NCBI GenBank assembly: GCA_017558165.1
Contig: JAFYWE010000214.1
Coordinates: 1-7,161, forward strand
Direction of reading: 5' to 3'
Source of the DNA: Bacteroidaceae bacterium
GTDB taxonomy: Bacteria; Bacteroidota; Bacteroidia; Bacteroidales; Bacteroidaceae
Length of the DNA: 7,161 nt
The position numbers and the translations under genes were made by a program. This document shows positions 1 to 6,309 of the stretch, piece by piece (the first letter of the stretch is position 1; each line of letters opens with the position of its first letter). The notes under the pieces were generated by a model that did not search any database, was not told where the DNA came from, and saw only the letters and a list, made by a program, of their open reading frames with translations.

Positions 1-1002
1 TCAATTGATTTTACATCTCCCCGTAAGGTGCGTGTCTATTCCGGTGATGCCGAGTATTACAAAGACTATACTGTAAGGGTGAATGTGCATCAGGTCAATC
101 CGGAGTTGATGGTGTGGAACAAGTATCCCGCTGTAGACGCTGTTGTTCCTGAGCGTGCCATTGAGGCCAATGGTGTGATGTATCTCTTCGGCAAGAACAG
201 TGAGGGTGTAGCAGCAGTCGCTTCTACCGATGTGGAGGGTACTCCTGAATGGAGCACTGTGGCTATTGACGGTTTGCCTGCCGATGCGGACCTGGCTACT
301 ATACAGCTGTTCCGCGGTGCGTTATATGCTGTAGCGGGCGGTAATGTGTATACTTCGCTCAATGGAGCCGATTGGACTGTTGCCGCGACTGCGACCGGTG
401 CCGTTGCTATTGTAGGCGCCTCGGACGAGGATGGAAAAATATGGATTGCCGGCGACAATGGTATCCTGTCCAGCGAAGATGGTGTGACCTTTGTCGTGAA
501 CGGGACGTTGCCTGAGGGTTTCCCGCTTTATGGCGTTTCTCTCTCTTCGTACCCAATGGCTCACAATAAGGGTATAATCCGTTATATGCTTGTGGGCTAT
601 GCGACAGCAGACAAGGCTGGTGAAGCGGTTGTGTGGAGCAGGCTCTCTACTGAGTCAAGATGGACAAAGTACAGCAATGAGGGCAGTTCATACACATGTC
701 CTTCCCTCTCCGGGCTTTCGGTTATCCGATACGATGGTTTCCTCTATGCCTTGGGTGGTGCCGGAACTGTGAACGGCAACGCTGTCGAGGCTTTAAAGTC
801 GTTCTATGTGTCGAAGGACAATGGCATAGTGTGGAAAATCTCTACCGGTTATTACCAGCGTCTGCCAAAGGAACTTGTGGGAAACAATGCTCCTTTTGCG
901 GTGGCTGTCGATTCGGATAATTTTATATGGATTGTCAATTCAGGAGCGGATGGTGGTGTCTGGAAAGGCATTCTGAACCGTTTGGGTTTTGAGAAGAGAT
1001 AA
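1..1002 (+). CDS. Beta-propeller-like exported protein, probable DUF6242 family (5' partial)
   Basis: The reading frame is open from the first base, so the gene starts upstream; the GTG at 28 is an internal codon, not a convincing start. The 333 visible residues begin with a short beta-rich stretch resembling the end of an Ig-like or cadherin-like domain (YYKDYTVRVNVHQVNPE, about residues 19-35). A repetitive part follows with recurring strand motifs: GVMYLFG, GALYAVAGG, GKIWIAGDNG, GFLYALGG and FIWIVNSG. Three Asp-box-like turns alternate with these: SLNGADWT (355-378), SEDGVTF (472-492) and SKDNGIVWK (811-837). This pattern is typical of a beta-propeller of the BNR/Kelch type. From memory of Bacteroidales genomes it best fits DUF6242 proteins, which usually carry an N-terminal lipoprotein signal; that part is not visible here. 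No catalytic residues can be assigned. It lies one base upstream of the DUF6089-type gene, suggesting co-transcription. The function is unknown. The CDS call is very secure and the family name moderately so. Confidence 0.85.
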   Translation, partial: SIDFTSPRKVRVYSGDAEYYKDYTVRVNVHQVNPELMVWNKYPAVDAVVPERAIEANGVMYLFGKNSEGVAAVASTDVEGTPEWSTVAIDGLPADADLATIQLFRGALYAVAGGNVYTSLNGADWTVAATATGAVAIVGASDEDGKIWIAGDNGILSSEDGVTFVVNGTLPEGFPLYGVSLSSYPMAHNKGIIRYMLVGYATADKAGEAVVWSRLSTESRWTKYSNEGSSYTCPSLSGLSVIRYDGFLYALGGAGTVNGNAVEALKSFYVSKDNGIVWKISTGYYQRLPKELVGNNAPFAVAVDSDNFIWIVNSGADGGVWKGILNRLGFEKR

Positions 1003-1003
1003 T

Positions 1004-1705
1004 ATGTGGTATAAAGGGTTCATACGTGGTCTTTTTCTTGGTGCAATGATGTTGTGCCTGGCGACTGGCGTACGTGCCGATGAACTCGAATACCGTTATG
1101 AGCTTGGTGTGATGTTGGGTGGCTGCAGCTATTATGGAGATGCAAACTACAGCACGCTCATGAAAAATATGAATATGATGGGTGGTGTTGTGGGACGCTA
1201 CAATATCAACCAGCGTATGGCGCTGAAGGCGAACCTGGCAGTTGCCGGGATATCAGGCAGTACAGCCGGTCTTGATAATCGTTTCCCTGGCGGCGACGTT
1301 GATTTCTCGCGTACGATATATGACCTGGGAGTGCAGTACGAATGCCATTTCTTTGCCTATGGCGATGGCTCGGGCTACAAGGGCTCCCGTTGTCTGGTGC
1401 CATATTTCTTTGCCGGTACCGGTGTCACGTTTGCGCCGAAACCGCTGAACGCCGTGTTTGCGTTGAACCTGCCTGTAGGCCTTGGTGTGAAGTATAAGAT
1501 TGCTCCACGCCTGAACCTCGGGTGCGAGTTGTCATTCCGCTTTGCGTTGAGTGACGACCTTGATGTCACAAAAGAGACAGCTCCACTTCTCAATGACCCT
1601 TATGGAGTCAAGAGCAGTGGCCTTAAGAACAAGGACAGCTACTCTTTCCTGTCGATATCAGTGACTTATGATTTATCTCCTAAATACAGGAAATGCAATA
1701 ATTAG
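1004..1705 (+). CDS. DUF6089-type outer-membrane beta-barrel protein
   Basis: This gene encodes a 233-residue exported protein. The N-terminus has a short basic start, a hydrophobic core (GLFLGAMMLCLA, residues 9-20) and a probable signal peptidase I site after VRA (residue 25). The mature part alternates hydrophobic and polar residues as in an 8-10-stranded outer-membrane barrel. It has blocks I associate with the DUF6089 family: ELGVMLGG...YYGDAN (33-48), GRYNINQRMALKANLA, LVPYFFAGTGVTFAPKP, LGVKYKIAPRLNLGCELSFRFALSDDLDV, and a C-terminal LKNKDSYSFLSISVTYDL strand. ATG 1004 is chosen because it directly precedes the signal peptide and has a purine-rich stretch (gagaagaga, 991-999) upstream; an in-frame TTG at 989 would overlap the previous gene. 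It starts one base after the upstream stop and ends 11 bases before uppS, so it is probably in the same operon. Proteins of this family commonly sit beside uppS-bamA in Bacteroidales, but their role is not known to me. A place in outer-membrane assembly is only inferred from context. Confidence 0.9.
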   Translation: MWYKGFIRGLFLGAMMLCLATGVRADELEYRYELGVMLGGCSYYGDANYSTLMKNMNMMGGVVGRYNINQRMALKANLAVAGISGSTAGLDNRFPGGDVDFSRTIYDLGVQYECHFFAYGDGSGYKGSRCLVPYFFAGTGVTFAPKPLNAVFALNLPVGLGVKYKIAPRLNLGCELSFRFALSDDLDVTKETAPLLNDPYGVKSSGLKNKDSYSFLSISVTYDLSPKYRKCNN

Positions 1706-1716
1706 AATTAGTGACT

Positions 1717-2466
1717 ATGAACTACATTGAACTGGTTGACCGTAACAATATACCGCAGCACATTGCGATAATTATGGATGGTAACGGTCGTTGGGCCCAG
1801 CTGCGTGGTAAGAAACGTTCCGAAGGGCATCAGGCCGGAGTCGTTACAGTGCGTAACATTGTCGAGGATTGTGCACGTATGGGCGTGAGATACCTGACGC
1901 TGTATACCTTCTCTACCGAGAACTGGCACCGTCCTGCGGCAGAGGTGGCTGCACTCATGACTTTGCTTTTTGAGCAGATAGAGGAAGAGATCTTCATGAA
2001 GAATAATGTAGGCCTCAGGGTTATCGGTGATACCAGTCTCTTGCCACAGAACGTGCTTGAGCGTCTTGAGGCGTGTATCGAGCGTACGTCGGGCAATGAC
2101 CGTATGACTCTTGTGCTTGCTCTTAGCTACTCTGCAAAATGGGAAATCACGGAGGCTGTGCGTACATTGGCGCGCAAGGCAAAGGCCGGCGAAATTGCTC
2201 TTGAGGATATCAATGAACAGGCAATATCACAGGAGCTTACAACAAACTTCATGCCCGATCCCGATTTGCTCATCCGCACGGGCAAGGAGGTACGCTTGAG
2301 TAACTTCCTGCTGTGGCAGGCTGCCTATTCCGAGCTCTATTTTACAGATGTGCTGTGGCCTGAGTTCGATAATATGGAGCTTCATAAGGCCGTATACGAG
2401 TATCAGCATCGTCAGCGTCGCTATGGCTTGACCGGTGAACAGGTTACTAATGAGGAAAATAGATGA
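1717..2466 (+). CDS. uppS: Isoprenyl transferase / undecaprenyl diphosphate synthase (UppS)
   Basis: UppS is a cytosolic cis-prenyltransferase that adds isopentenyl diphosphate (IPP) units to farnesyl diphosphate, giving the long-chain polyprenyl diphosphate precursor of the lipid carrier for peptidoglycan and surface glycans. The 249-residue product has the usual family length and motifs: HIAIIMDGNGRWA (15-27) with catalytic Asp21, GH at 37-38, TLYTFSTENWHRP (61-73), SYSAKWEI (137-144), DPDLLIRTGKEVRLSNF (181-197) with Arg187, Arg193 and Ser195 for IPP binding, and ELYFTDVLWPEF (206-217) with the metal ligand Glu206. These align with E. coli Asp26, His43, Asn74/Arg77, Arg194, Arg200, Ser202 and Glu213. 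Two positions differ from the usual pattern: RTGGE reads RTGKE (Lys190), and the GGR/SSR position reads SAK (Lys141). ATG 1717 is preferred over the in-frame GTG at 1711 because the protein then starts as MNYIELVDRNNIPQHIA, as is common in the family. The stop overlaps the bamA start by four bases, indicating translational coupling. The product chain length cannot be read from the sequence. Confidence 0.97.
   Translation: MNYIELVDRNNIPQHIAIIMDGNGRWAQLRGKKRSEGHQAGVVTVRNIVEDCARMGVRYLTLYTFSTENWHRPAAEVAALMTLLFEQIEEEIFMKNNVGLRVIGDTSLLPQNVLERLEACIERTSGNDRMTLVLALSYSAKWEITEAVRTLARKAKAGEIALEDINEQAISQELTTNFMPDPDLLIRTGKEVRLSNFLLWQAAYSELYFTDVLWPEFDNMELHKAVYEYQHRQRRYGLTGEQVTNEENR
2452..2458 (+). promoter_or_regulatory. 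Ribosome-binding site of bamA within the end of uppS
   Basis: GAGGAAA lies in the last codons of uppS. The GAGG core ends seven bases before ATG 2463, a good Shine-Dalgarno spacing. This is the clearest such site in the window; the other starts have weak or A-rich leaders, as is common in Bacteroidota. It supports the ATG in the ATGA overlap rather than the next in-frame ATG at 2481. Confidence 0.5.
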
Positions 2467-5114
2467 TAAAACTGAAGAAGATGAGATATATCCACTCTTT
2501 GAGAATATTGCTGCTGGCACTTGTTGCAGCCTGCGCAGTGGGGGCATCGGCGCAGCAGACAATAGAAAAGCCTACAATACTTTATACCAATAATCCGCCC
2601 AAGTACAGGATTGCGGGAATCAATCTCTCCGGTGTCGATAACCTTGAGCCAGCGGTGGTGATTGGAATATCGGGACTTTCTGTAGGTGATGTCATATCTG
2701 TGCCTGGCGATGCCGTTACAGACGCTATCAAGCGTTTCTGGAAGCATGGCCTTTTTGAAGATGTCATAGTTACGGCCGACAGTATCAAGGGTGATGATAT
2801 ATATATAGGTATAGCATTGAACCAGCGTCCTCGTGTGTCGCAGCTCAATATTCTTGGTGTCAAGAAGAGCGATAAAGAGGACCTTGAATTGAAGATCGGT
2901 ATCCTTAAGGGTAACCAGATTACGCCGGATATCATTGACCGTGCGAAGAAGATCATCAAGAACTACTATGATGAGAAAGGTTACAAGAATGCCGATATCA
3001 AGGTTGTGCAGCGTCCCGATGTGACAGGTGACAACCGTGTCATCGTGGATGTGCAGATTGACAAGAAGGACAAGATAAAGGTACACCGTATATATCTAGA
3101 AGGTGCAAACACCCTTACCGACAAGAAAGTAAGGTATGCCATGAAGAAGACACGCGAGAAGACCCGTCTCGACAATTTCTGGCATGCTATTTTCCGTTCG
3201 AAGAAATTTACCGAGGAACGCTATGCCGAGGACAAGGAGAAGATTCTTGACCGATACAGCGAGCAGGGTTACCGCGATGCACGCATTGTCAAGGACAGTG
3301 TGGTCATGTACGATGACAGCAGCGTCGATATATATCTTGGTATTGAGGAGGGTAACAAATACTATATCCGCAGTATAAAGTGGGTCGGTAACAGTGTCTT
3401 CTCGACATCGTTCCTTGATTATGCGCTCCGTATGAAGGCGGGTGACGTGTATAACCAGAAGGAGCTCGAGAAACGTCTGTTCGATGATGAGGACGCGGTA
3501 AAGAACCTCTATTTCAATGAGGGTTACGTGTTCTTCAATGTGATACCGGCCGAGGCACGCATCGAGAATGATTCTGTTGATCTTGAACTGCGTCTCGTTG
3601 AGGGTGTGCAGGCAACAATCAACAGGGTAAAGATATCGGGTAATGACCGTCTGTACGAGGAGGTCGTGCGTCGTGAGCTTTACACTCTGCCTGGTAGCCT
3701 TTTCTCAATGGAGGCTCTTGAGCGCTCTTGGCGCCAGATTGCCAATATGGGACACTTCGACCCCGAGGCCATTGATCCGGGTGTGGTTCCCAATCAGCAG
3801 AACGGTACTGTAGACATGAACTGGAAGCTCCAGACAAAGAGCAGTGACCAGATAGAGGTCTCTGCCGGTTGGGGACAGACTGGTGTGATAGGTAAGCTGT
3901 CGTTGAAGTTTACGAACTTCTCTATGCGTAACATGTTCAAGAAAAAGGCTCTGCGTCGTGGATTCATTCCTCAGGGCGATGGACAGACACTTACCTTGAG
4001 CGCGCAGTCAAACGGTAGTTACTATCAGTCATACAGCGTGTCGTTCTTCGATCCATGGTTCGGTCGTAAGCGTCCTAACTCATTCTCTGTATCGGCGTTC
4101 ATGTCAATGCAGACCGACGTTGCCGACAGCTACTACAACTCGGCATACTATAACAACTATGCCAACTATCTGTATGGTTACGGTAACTACAACGGTTATG
4201 GCTACAATAACATGTCGTCATATTACGATCCTGACAAGTATATAAGAATGTATGGTGTCTCAATAGGTTGGGGACGTCGTCTGCAGTGGCCCGATGACAA
4301 CTTCTCATTGTCGGCCGAGCTCAACTATCAGATGTACTCGCTCAAGGATTGGCAGTACTTCCTTATCACAGACGGTAACTGTAACAATATCAACCTGACA
4401 TTGACACTTGGCCGCAGCACCATCATGAACCCGCTCTTCCCGCGTGAGGGTTCGGAGTTCTCGCTTATGGCATCGGCTACACCGCCGTATTCAATGTGGG
4501 ACGGTAAGGACTATGCAAACCTGGCAAAGAGCTCAAGCAGCCCATCGTACAAGGATGAGTTGCGTGACAAGCACAGATGGATTGAGTACTACAAGATAAA
4601 GTTCCGTAGCAAGACATATACCTCGCTCACCGAGGGCAAGCACAACCTTGTGCTCATGACACGTGCCGATTTCGGTATCCTCGGCAGCTATGACAAGAAC
4701 AAGAAGTCACCTTTCGAGACATTCTATGTGGGTGGTGACGGTATGAGCGGTTACTCATACAACTATGCGACCGATATGATTGCATTGCGTGGATATGAGA
4801 ACGGTAGCCTTACACCTTATGGCTATGAGGGCTATGCCTATACACGACTTGGCCTTGAGCTCCGTTTCCCATTCATGTTGCAGAGCTCTACAACAATCTA
4901 TGGTCTGGCGTTTGTAGAGGGCGGTAACGCATGGGCCGATGCTTCAAAGTTTAACCTTTTCGACCTCAAGCGCAGTGCCGGTGTAGGTGTACGTATCTAT
5001 CTGCAGATGATCGGTCTCGTGGGTCTTGACTGGGCTTACGGTTTTGATAATGTGTTCGGTTCGTCACAGTATAGCGGAAGCCACTTCCACTTCATATTGG
5101 GACAGGAGTTCTAA
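2463..5114 (+). CDS. bamA: Outer membrane protein assembly factor BamA (Omp85 family)
   Basis: BamA is the central subunit of the beta-barrel assembly machine, folding and inserting outer-membrane proteins. The 883-residue product has a signal peptide with probable cleavage after GASA (residue 30). Five POTRA domains follow at about 47-122, 124-204, 206-298, 300-380 and 382-463. Each begins with a hydrophobic strand followed by G-(V/A/N)-(D/N/K)-type turns (INLSGVDNL, LNILGVKKS, IYLEGANTL, IKWVGNSVF, VKISGNDRL) and has a G-Y/G-F helix-strand junction (HGLFED, EKGYKNA, EQGYRDA, NEGYVFF, MGHFDPE). The barrel runs from about 465 to 883. Its Omp85 signature VRGF appears as LRGY (775-778; Arg776 is the conserved loop-6 arginine), and the chain ends in HFHFILGQEF with a terminal Phe. 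A Tyr/Asn-rich stretch (557-588) occupies what aligns with extracellular loop 3 of E. coli BamA. Length is normal for Bacteroidota and somewhat longer than in E. coli. It is coupled to uppS by the ATGA overlap and is followed after 20 bases by a Skp-type chaperone gene, which delivers its substrates. Confidence 0.98.
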   Translation: MIKLKKMRYIHSLRILLLALVAACAVGASAQQTIEKPTILYTNNPPKYRIAGINLSGVDNLEPAVVIGISGLSVGDVISVPGDAVTDAIKRFWKHGLFEDVIVTADSIKGDDIYIGIALNQRPRVSQLNILGVKKSDKEDLELKIGILKGNQITPDIIDRAKKIIKNYYDEKGYKNADIKVVQRPDVTGDNRVIVDVQIDKKDKIKVHRIYLEGANTLTDKKVRYAMKKTREKTRLDNFWHAIFRSKKFTEERYAEDKEKILDRYSEQGYRDARIVKDSVVMYDDSSVDIYLGIEEGNKYYIRSIKWVGNSVFSTSFLDYALRMKAGDVYNQKELEKRLFDDEDAVKNLYFNEGYVFFNVIPAEARIENDSVDLELRLVEGVQATINRVKISGNDRLYEEVVRRELYTLPGSLFSMEALERSWRQIANMGHFDPEAIDPGVVPNQQNGTVDMNWKLQTKSSDQIEVSAGWGQTGVIGKLSLKFTNFSMRNMFKKKALRRGFIPQGDGQTLTLSAQSNGSYYQSYSVSFFDPWFGRKRPNSFSVSAFMSMQTDVADSYYNSAYYNNYANYLYGYGNYNGYGYNNMSSYYDPDKYIRMYGVSIGWGRRLQWPDDNFSLSAELNYQMYSLKDWQYFLITDGNCNNINLTLTLGRSTIMNPLFPREGSEFSLMASATPPYSMWDGKDYANLAKSSSSPSYKDELRDKHRWIEYYKIKFRSKTYTSLTEGKHNLVLMTRADFGILGSYDKNKKSPFETFYVGGDGMSGYSYNYATDMIALRGYENGSLTPYGYEGYAYTRLGLELRFPFMLQSSTTIYGLAFVEGGNAWADASKFNLFDLKRSAGVGVRIYLQMIGLVGLDWAYGFDNVFGSSQYSGSHFHFILGQEF

Positions 5115-5134
5115 CCATTTAATGAGTATTGGCT

Positions 5135-5650
5135 ATGAAAAGATTGTTTTTTGTCATTGCGGTTGCATGTATGGCCCTTGTGACTGCCCAGGCGCAGAAG
5201 TTCGCGCTTGTCGATATGGAGTATATCCTAAAGAATATCCCGGCCTATGAGCGTGCCAACGAGCAGCTCAACCAGCAGTCAAAGCGCTGGCAGGGTGAGA
5301 TTGACGAGATCGTGCTCGAGGCAGAGGCCATGTACAAGAAGTACCAGAGCGAGTCGGCCTTCCTGTCCGATGAGCAGCGCACCAAGCGTGAGGATGAGAT
5401 ACTTGCCAAGGAAAAAGAGGCAAGTGAGCTCAAACGCCACTATTTCGGTCCTCAGGGCGAGTTCTATAAGAAGCGTGAGAGCCTTATGGCGCCTATCCAG
5501 GACGAGATATACAATGCCGTCAAGGAAATATGTGAGGTAAAGAAGTATACCATGGTCATTGACCGCGCTTCGGCCGTAAGCATCATCTATGCATCACCGT
5601 CGATAGATATAAGCGGTGAGGTGCTCACAAAGCTCGGTTATGCCGATTGA
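5135..5650 (+). CDS. ompH: OmpH/Skp-family periplasmic chaperone, copy 1
   Basis: The 171-residue exported protein belongs to the OmpH/Skp family. Members form jellyfish-like trimers whose helical arms hold unfolded outer-membrane proteins in the periplasm before delivery to BamA. A signal peptide is plain (KRLFFVIAVACMALVTAQA, cleavage after residue 20). The family layout follows: an N-terminal strand KFALVDMEYIL (22-32), a long charged coiled-coil hairpin (about 36-115), and a C-terminal strand-helix part with YTMVIDRASAVSIIYASPSIDIS (138-160) and a final helix VLTKLG. ATG 5135 is chosen because the signal peptide begins there; an in-frame TTG at 5129 would add only two residues. It starts 20 bases after bamA with no terminator between, so it is probably co-transcribed with it. 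The family call is very secure; trimer formation and substrates are inferred from E. coli Skp. Confidence 0.95.
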   Translation: MKRLFFVIAVACMALVTAQAQKFALVDMEYILKNIPAYERANEQLNQQSKRWQGEIDEIVLEAEAMYKKYQSESAFLSDEQRTKREDEILAKEKEASELKRHYFGPQGEFYKKRESLMAPIQDEIYNAVKEICEVKKYTMVIDRASAVSIIYASPSIDISGEVLTKLGYAD

Positions 5651-5691
5651 TATGCAGATAATCAAATGTTTAATATAAAATTAGAAGAAAG

Positions 5692-6210
5692 ATGAAAAAG
5701 ATTTTGATTTTGATCATGTTGCTTGCTCCTATGAGCATGCTCGCACAGAAGTTCGGTTATGTGAACTCTGGAGAGTTGATTCAGTTGATGCCTGAGTTCG
5801 CAAAGGCACAGCAGAAGATCCAGGACCTCGAGAAGACATATGCTGCTGAGTTCAACGGAATGCGTACAGAGCTCGAGAAGAAGGGTACAGAGTTCGAGAA
5901 GCTTCAGCAGGATTCAGTTCCCGAGAGCATCCTCAAGCGTCGTTATGAGGAGTTGCTTCAGATGGAGCAGCGCCTTCAGCAGTTCGGTCAGGAGGTACAG
6001 CAGAAGCTCGCTGTGGCTGAGCAGGAGGAGATGCTTGCTATCCAGACAAAGCTTCGCGATGCTCTTGATGCAGTAGGCCGCGACGGTGGTTACGTTTGCA
6101 TCTACGACCTCGCTGGTGGTATGCCATACGTAAGCAAGACTCTGTGTGAGGATGTTACTATGAAGGTCCGCACAAAGCTCGGTATCCCTGCAAGCGCTGT
6201 TGTAAAGTAA
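5692..6210 (+). CDS. ompH: OmpH/Skp-family periplasmic chaperone, copy 2 (strong codon bias)
   Basis: This is a 172-residue paralogue of the preceding gene. The signal peptide is KKILILIMLLAPMSMLA, with cleavage probably after residue 18. The N-terminal strand reads KFGYVNSGELIQLMPEF (20-36). A Gln/Glu/Lys-rich coiled-coil arm spans about 37-115, and the C-terminal part includes GGYVCIYDLAGGMPYVS (132-148) and TKLGIP. Codon choice is unusually uniform: all 17 Glu codons are GAG, all Gln codons are CAG, all five Phe codons are TTC, and every Lys codon but the first is AAG. The neighbours are more mixed. This suggests very high expression, as expected for an abundant periplasmic chaperone. The start follows an A-rich leader (agaagaaag) without a clear Shine-Dalgarno sequence. 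The 41-base AT-rich gap after copy 1 could hold a separate promoter, but I could not identify one. A strong terminator follows 20 bases after the stop. It probably works with BamA in outer-membrane protein transport. Confidence 0.95.
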   Translation: MKKILILIMLLAPMSMLAQKFGYVNSGELIQLMPEFAKAQQKIQDLEKTYAAEFNGMRTELEKKGTEFEKLQQDSVPESILKRRYEELLQMEQRLQQFGQEVQQKLAVAEQEEMLAIQTKLRDALDAVGRDGGYVCIYDLAGGMPYVSKTLCEDVTMKVRTKLGIPASAVVK

Positions 6211-6230
6211 TTGTAAGATACGTTGATAGT

Positions 6231-6263
6231 GGGGGATTGTATGGTCCCCCTCTATTTTATTTA
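6231..6263 (+). terminator. Rho-independent terminator after the second ompH gene
   Basis: GGGGGA (6231-6236) pairs with TCCCCC (6245-6250). Two further G-T pairs can extend the stem to eight pairs around a GTAT loop (6239-6242). A T-rich tract, tctattttattta (6251-6263), follows at once. It lies 20 bases after the stop of the second ompH gene and would end the uppS-bamA-ompH-ompH transcript, or attenuate it before the third ompH gene. Confidence 0.8.
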
Positions 6264-6309
6264 TAATCATGGGCTCTTTGCCCTGTAGCAGAAAGGTAAA
6301 ATTGTCGAT

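Noticed and set aside
2490..2553. Possible lipobox (VAAC, Cys24) in the BamA signal sequence.
   Set aside because: A permissive lipobox match, but BamA proteins are not normally lipoproteins, and a good signal peptidase I site (GASA before QQ) follows six residues later.
2421..3086. Long open frame on the minus strand opposite the end of uppS and start of bamA (221 codons).
   Set aside because: It lies entirely antisense to two clearly recognised genes, its translation resembles no family I know, and it has no plausible leader. It is a by-product of codon use on the + strand.
5651..5691. Promoter in the AT-rich gap between the first two ompH genes.
   Set aside because: The gap is AT-rich, but no TTTG/TAnnTTTG pair with proper spacing is visible.
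6277..6304. Bacteroides-type promoter for the third ompH gene (TTTG and TAAAATTG).
   Set aside because: The -7 box has one mismatch, the spacing of 16 bases is shorter than usual, and the transcript would start at the start codon. Not strong enough to list as a feature.
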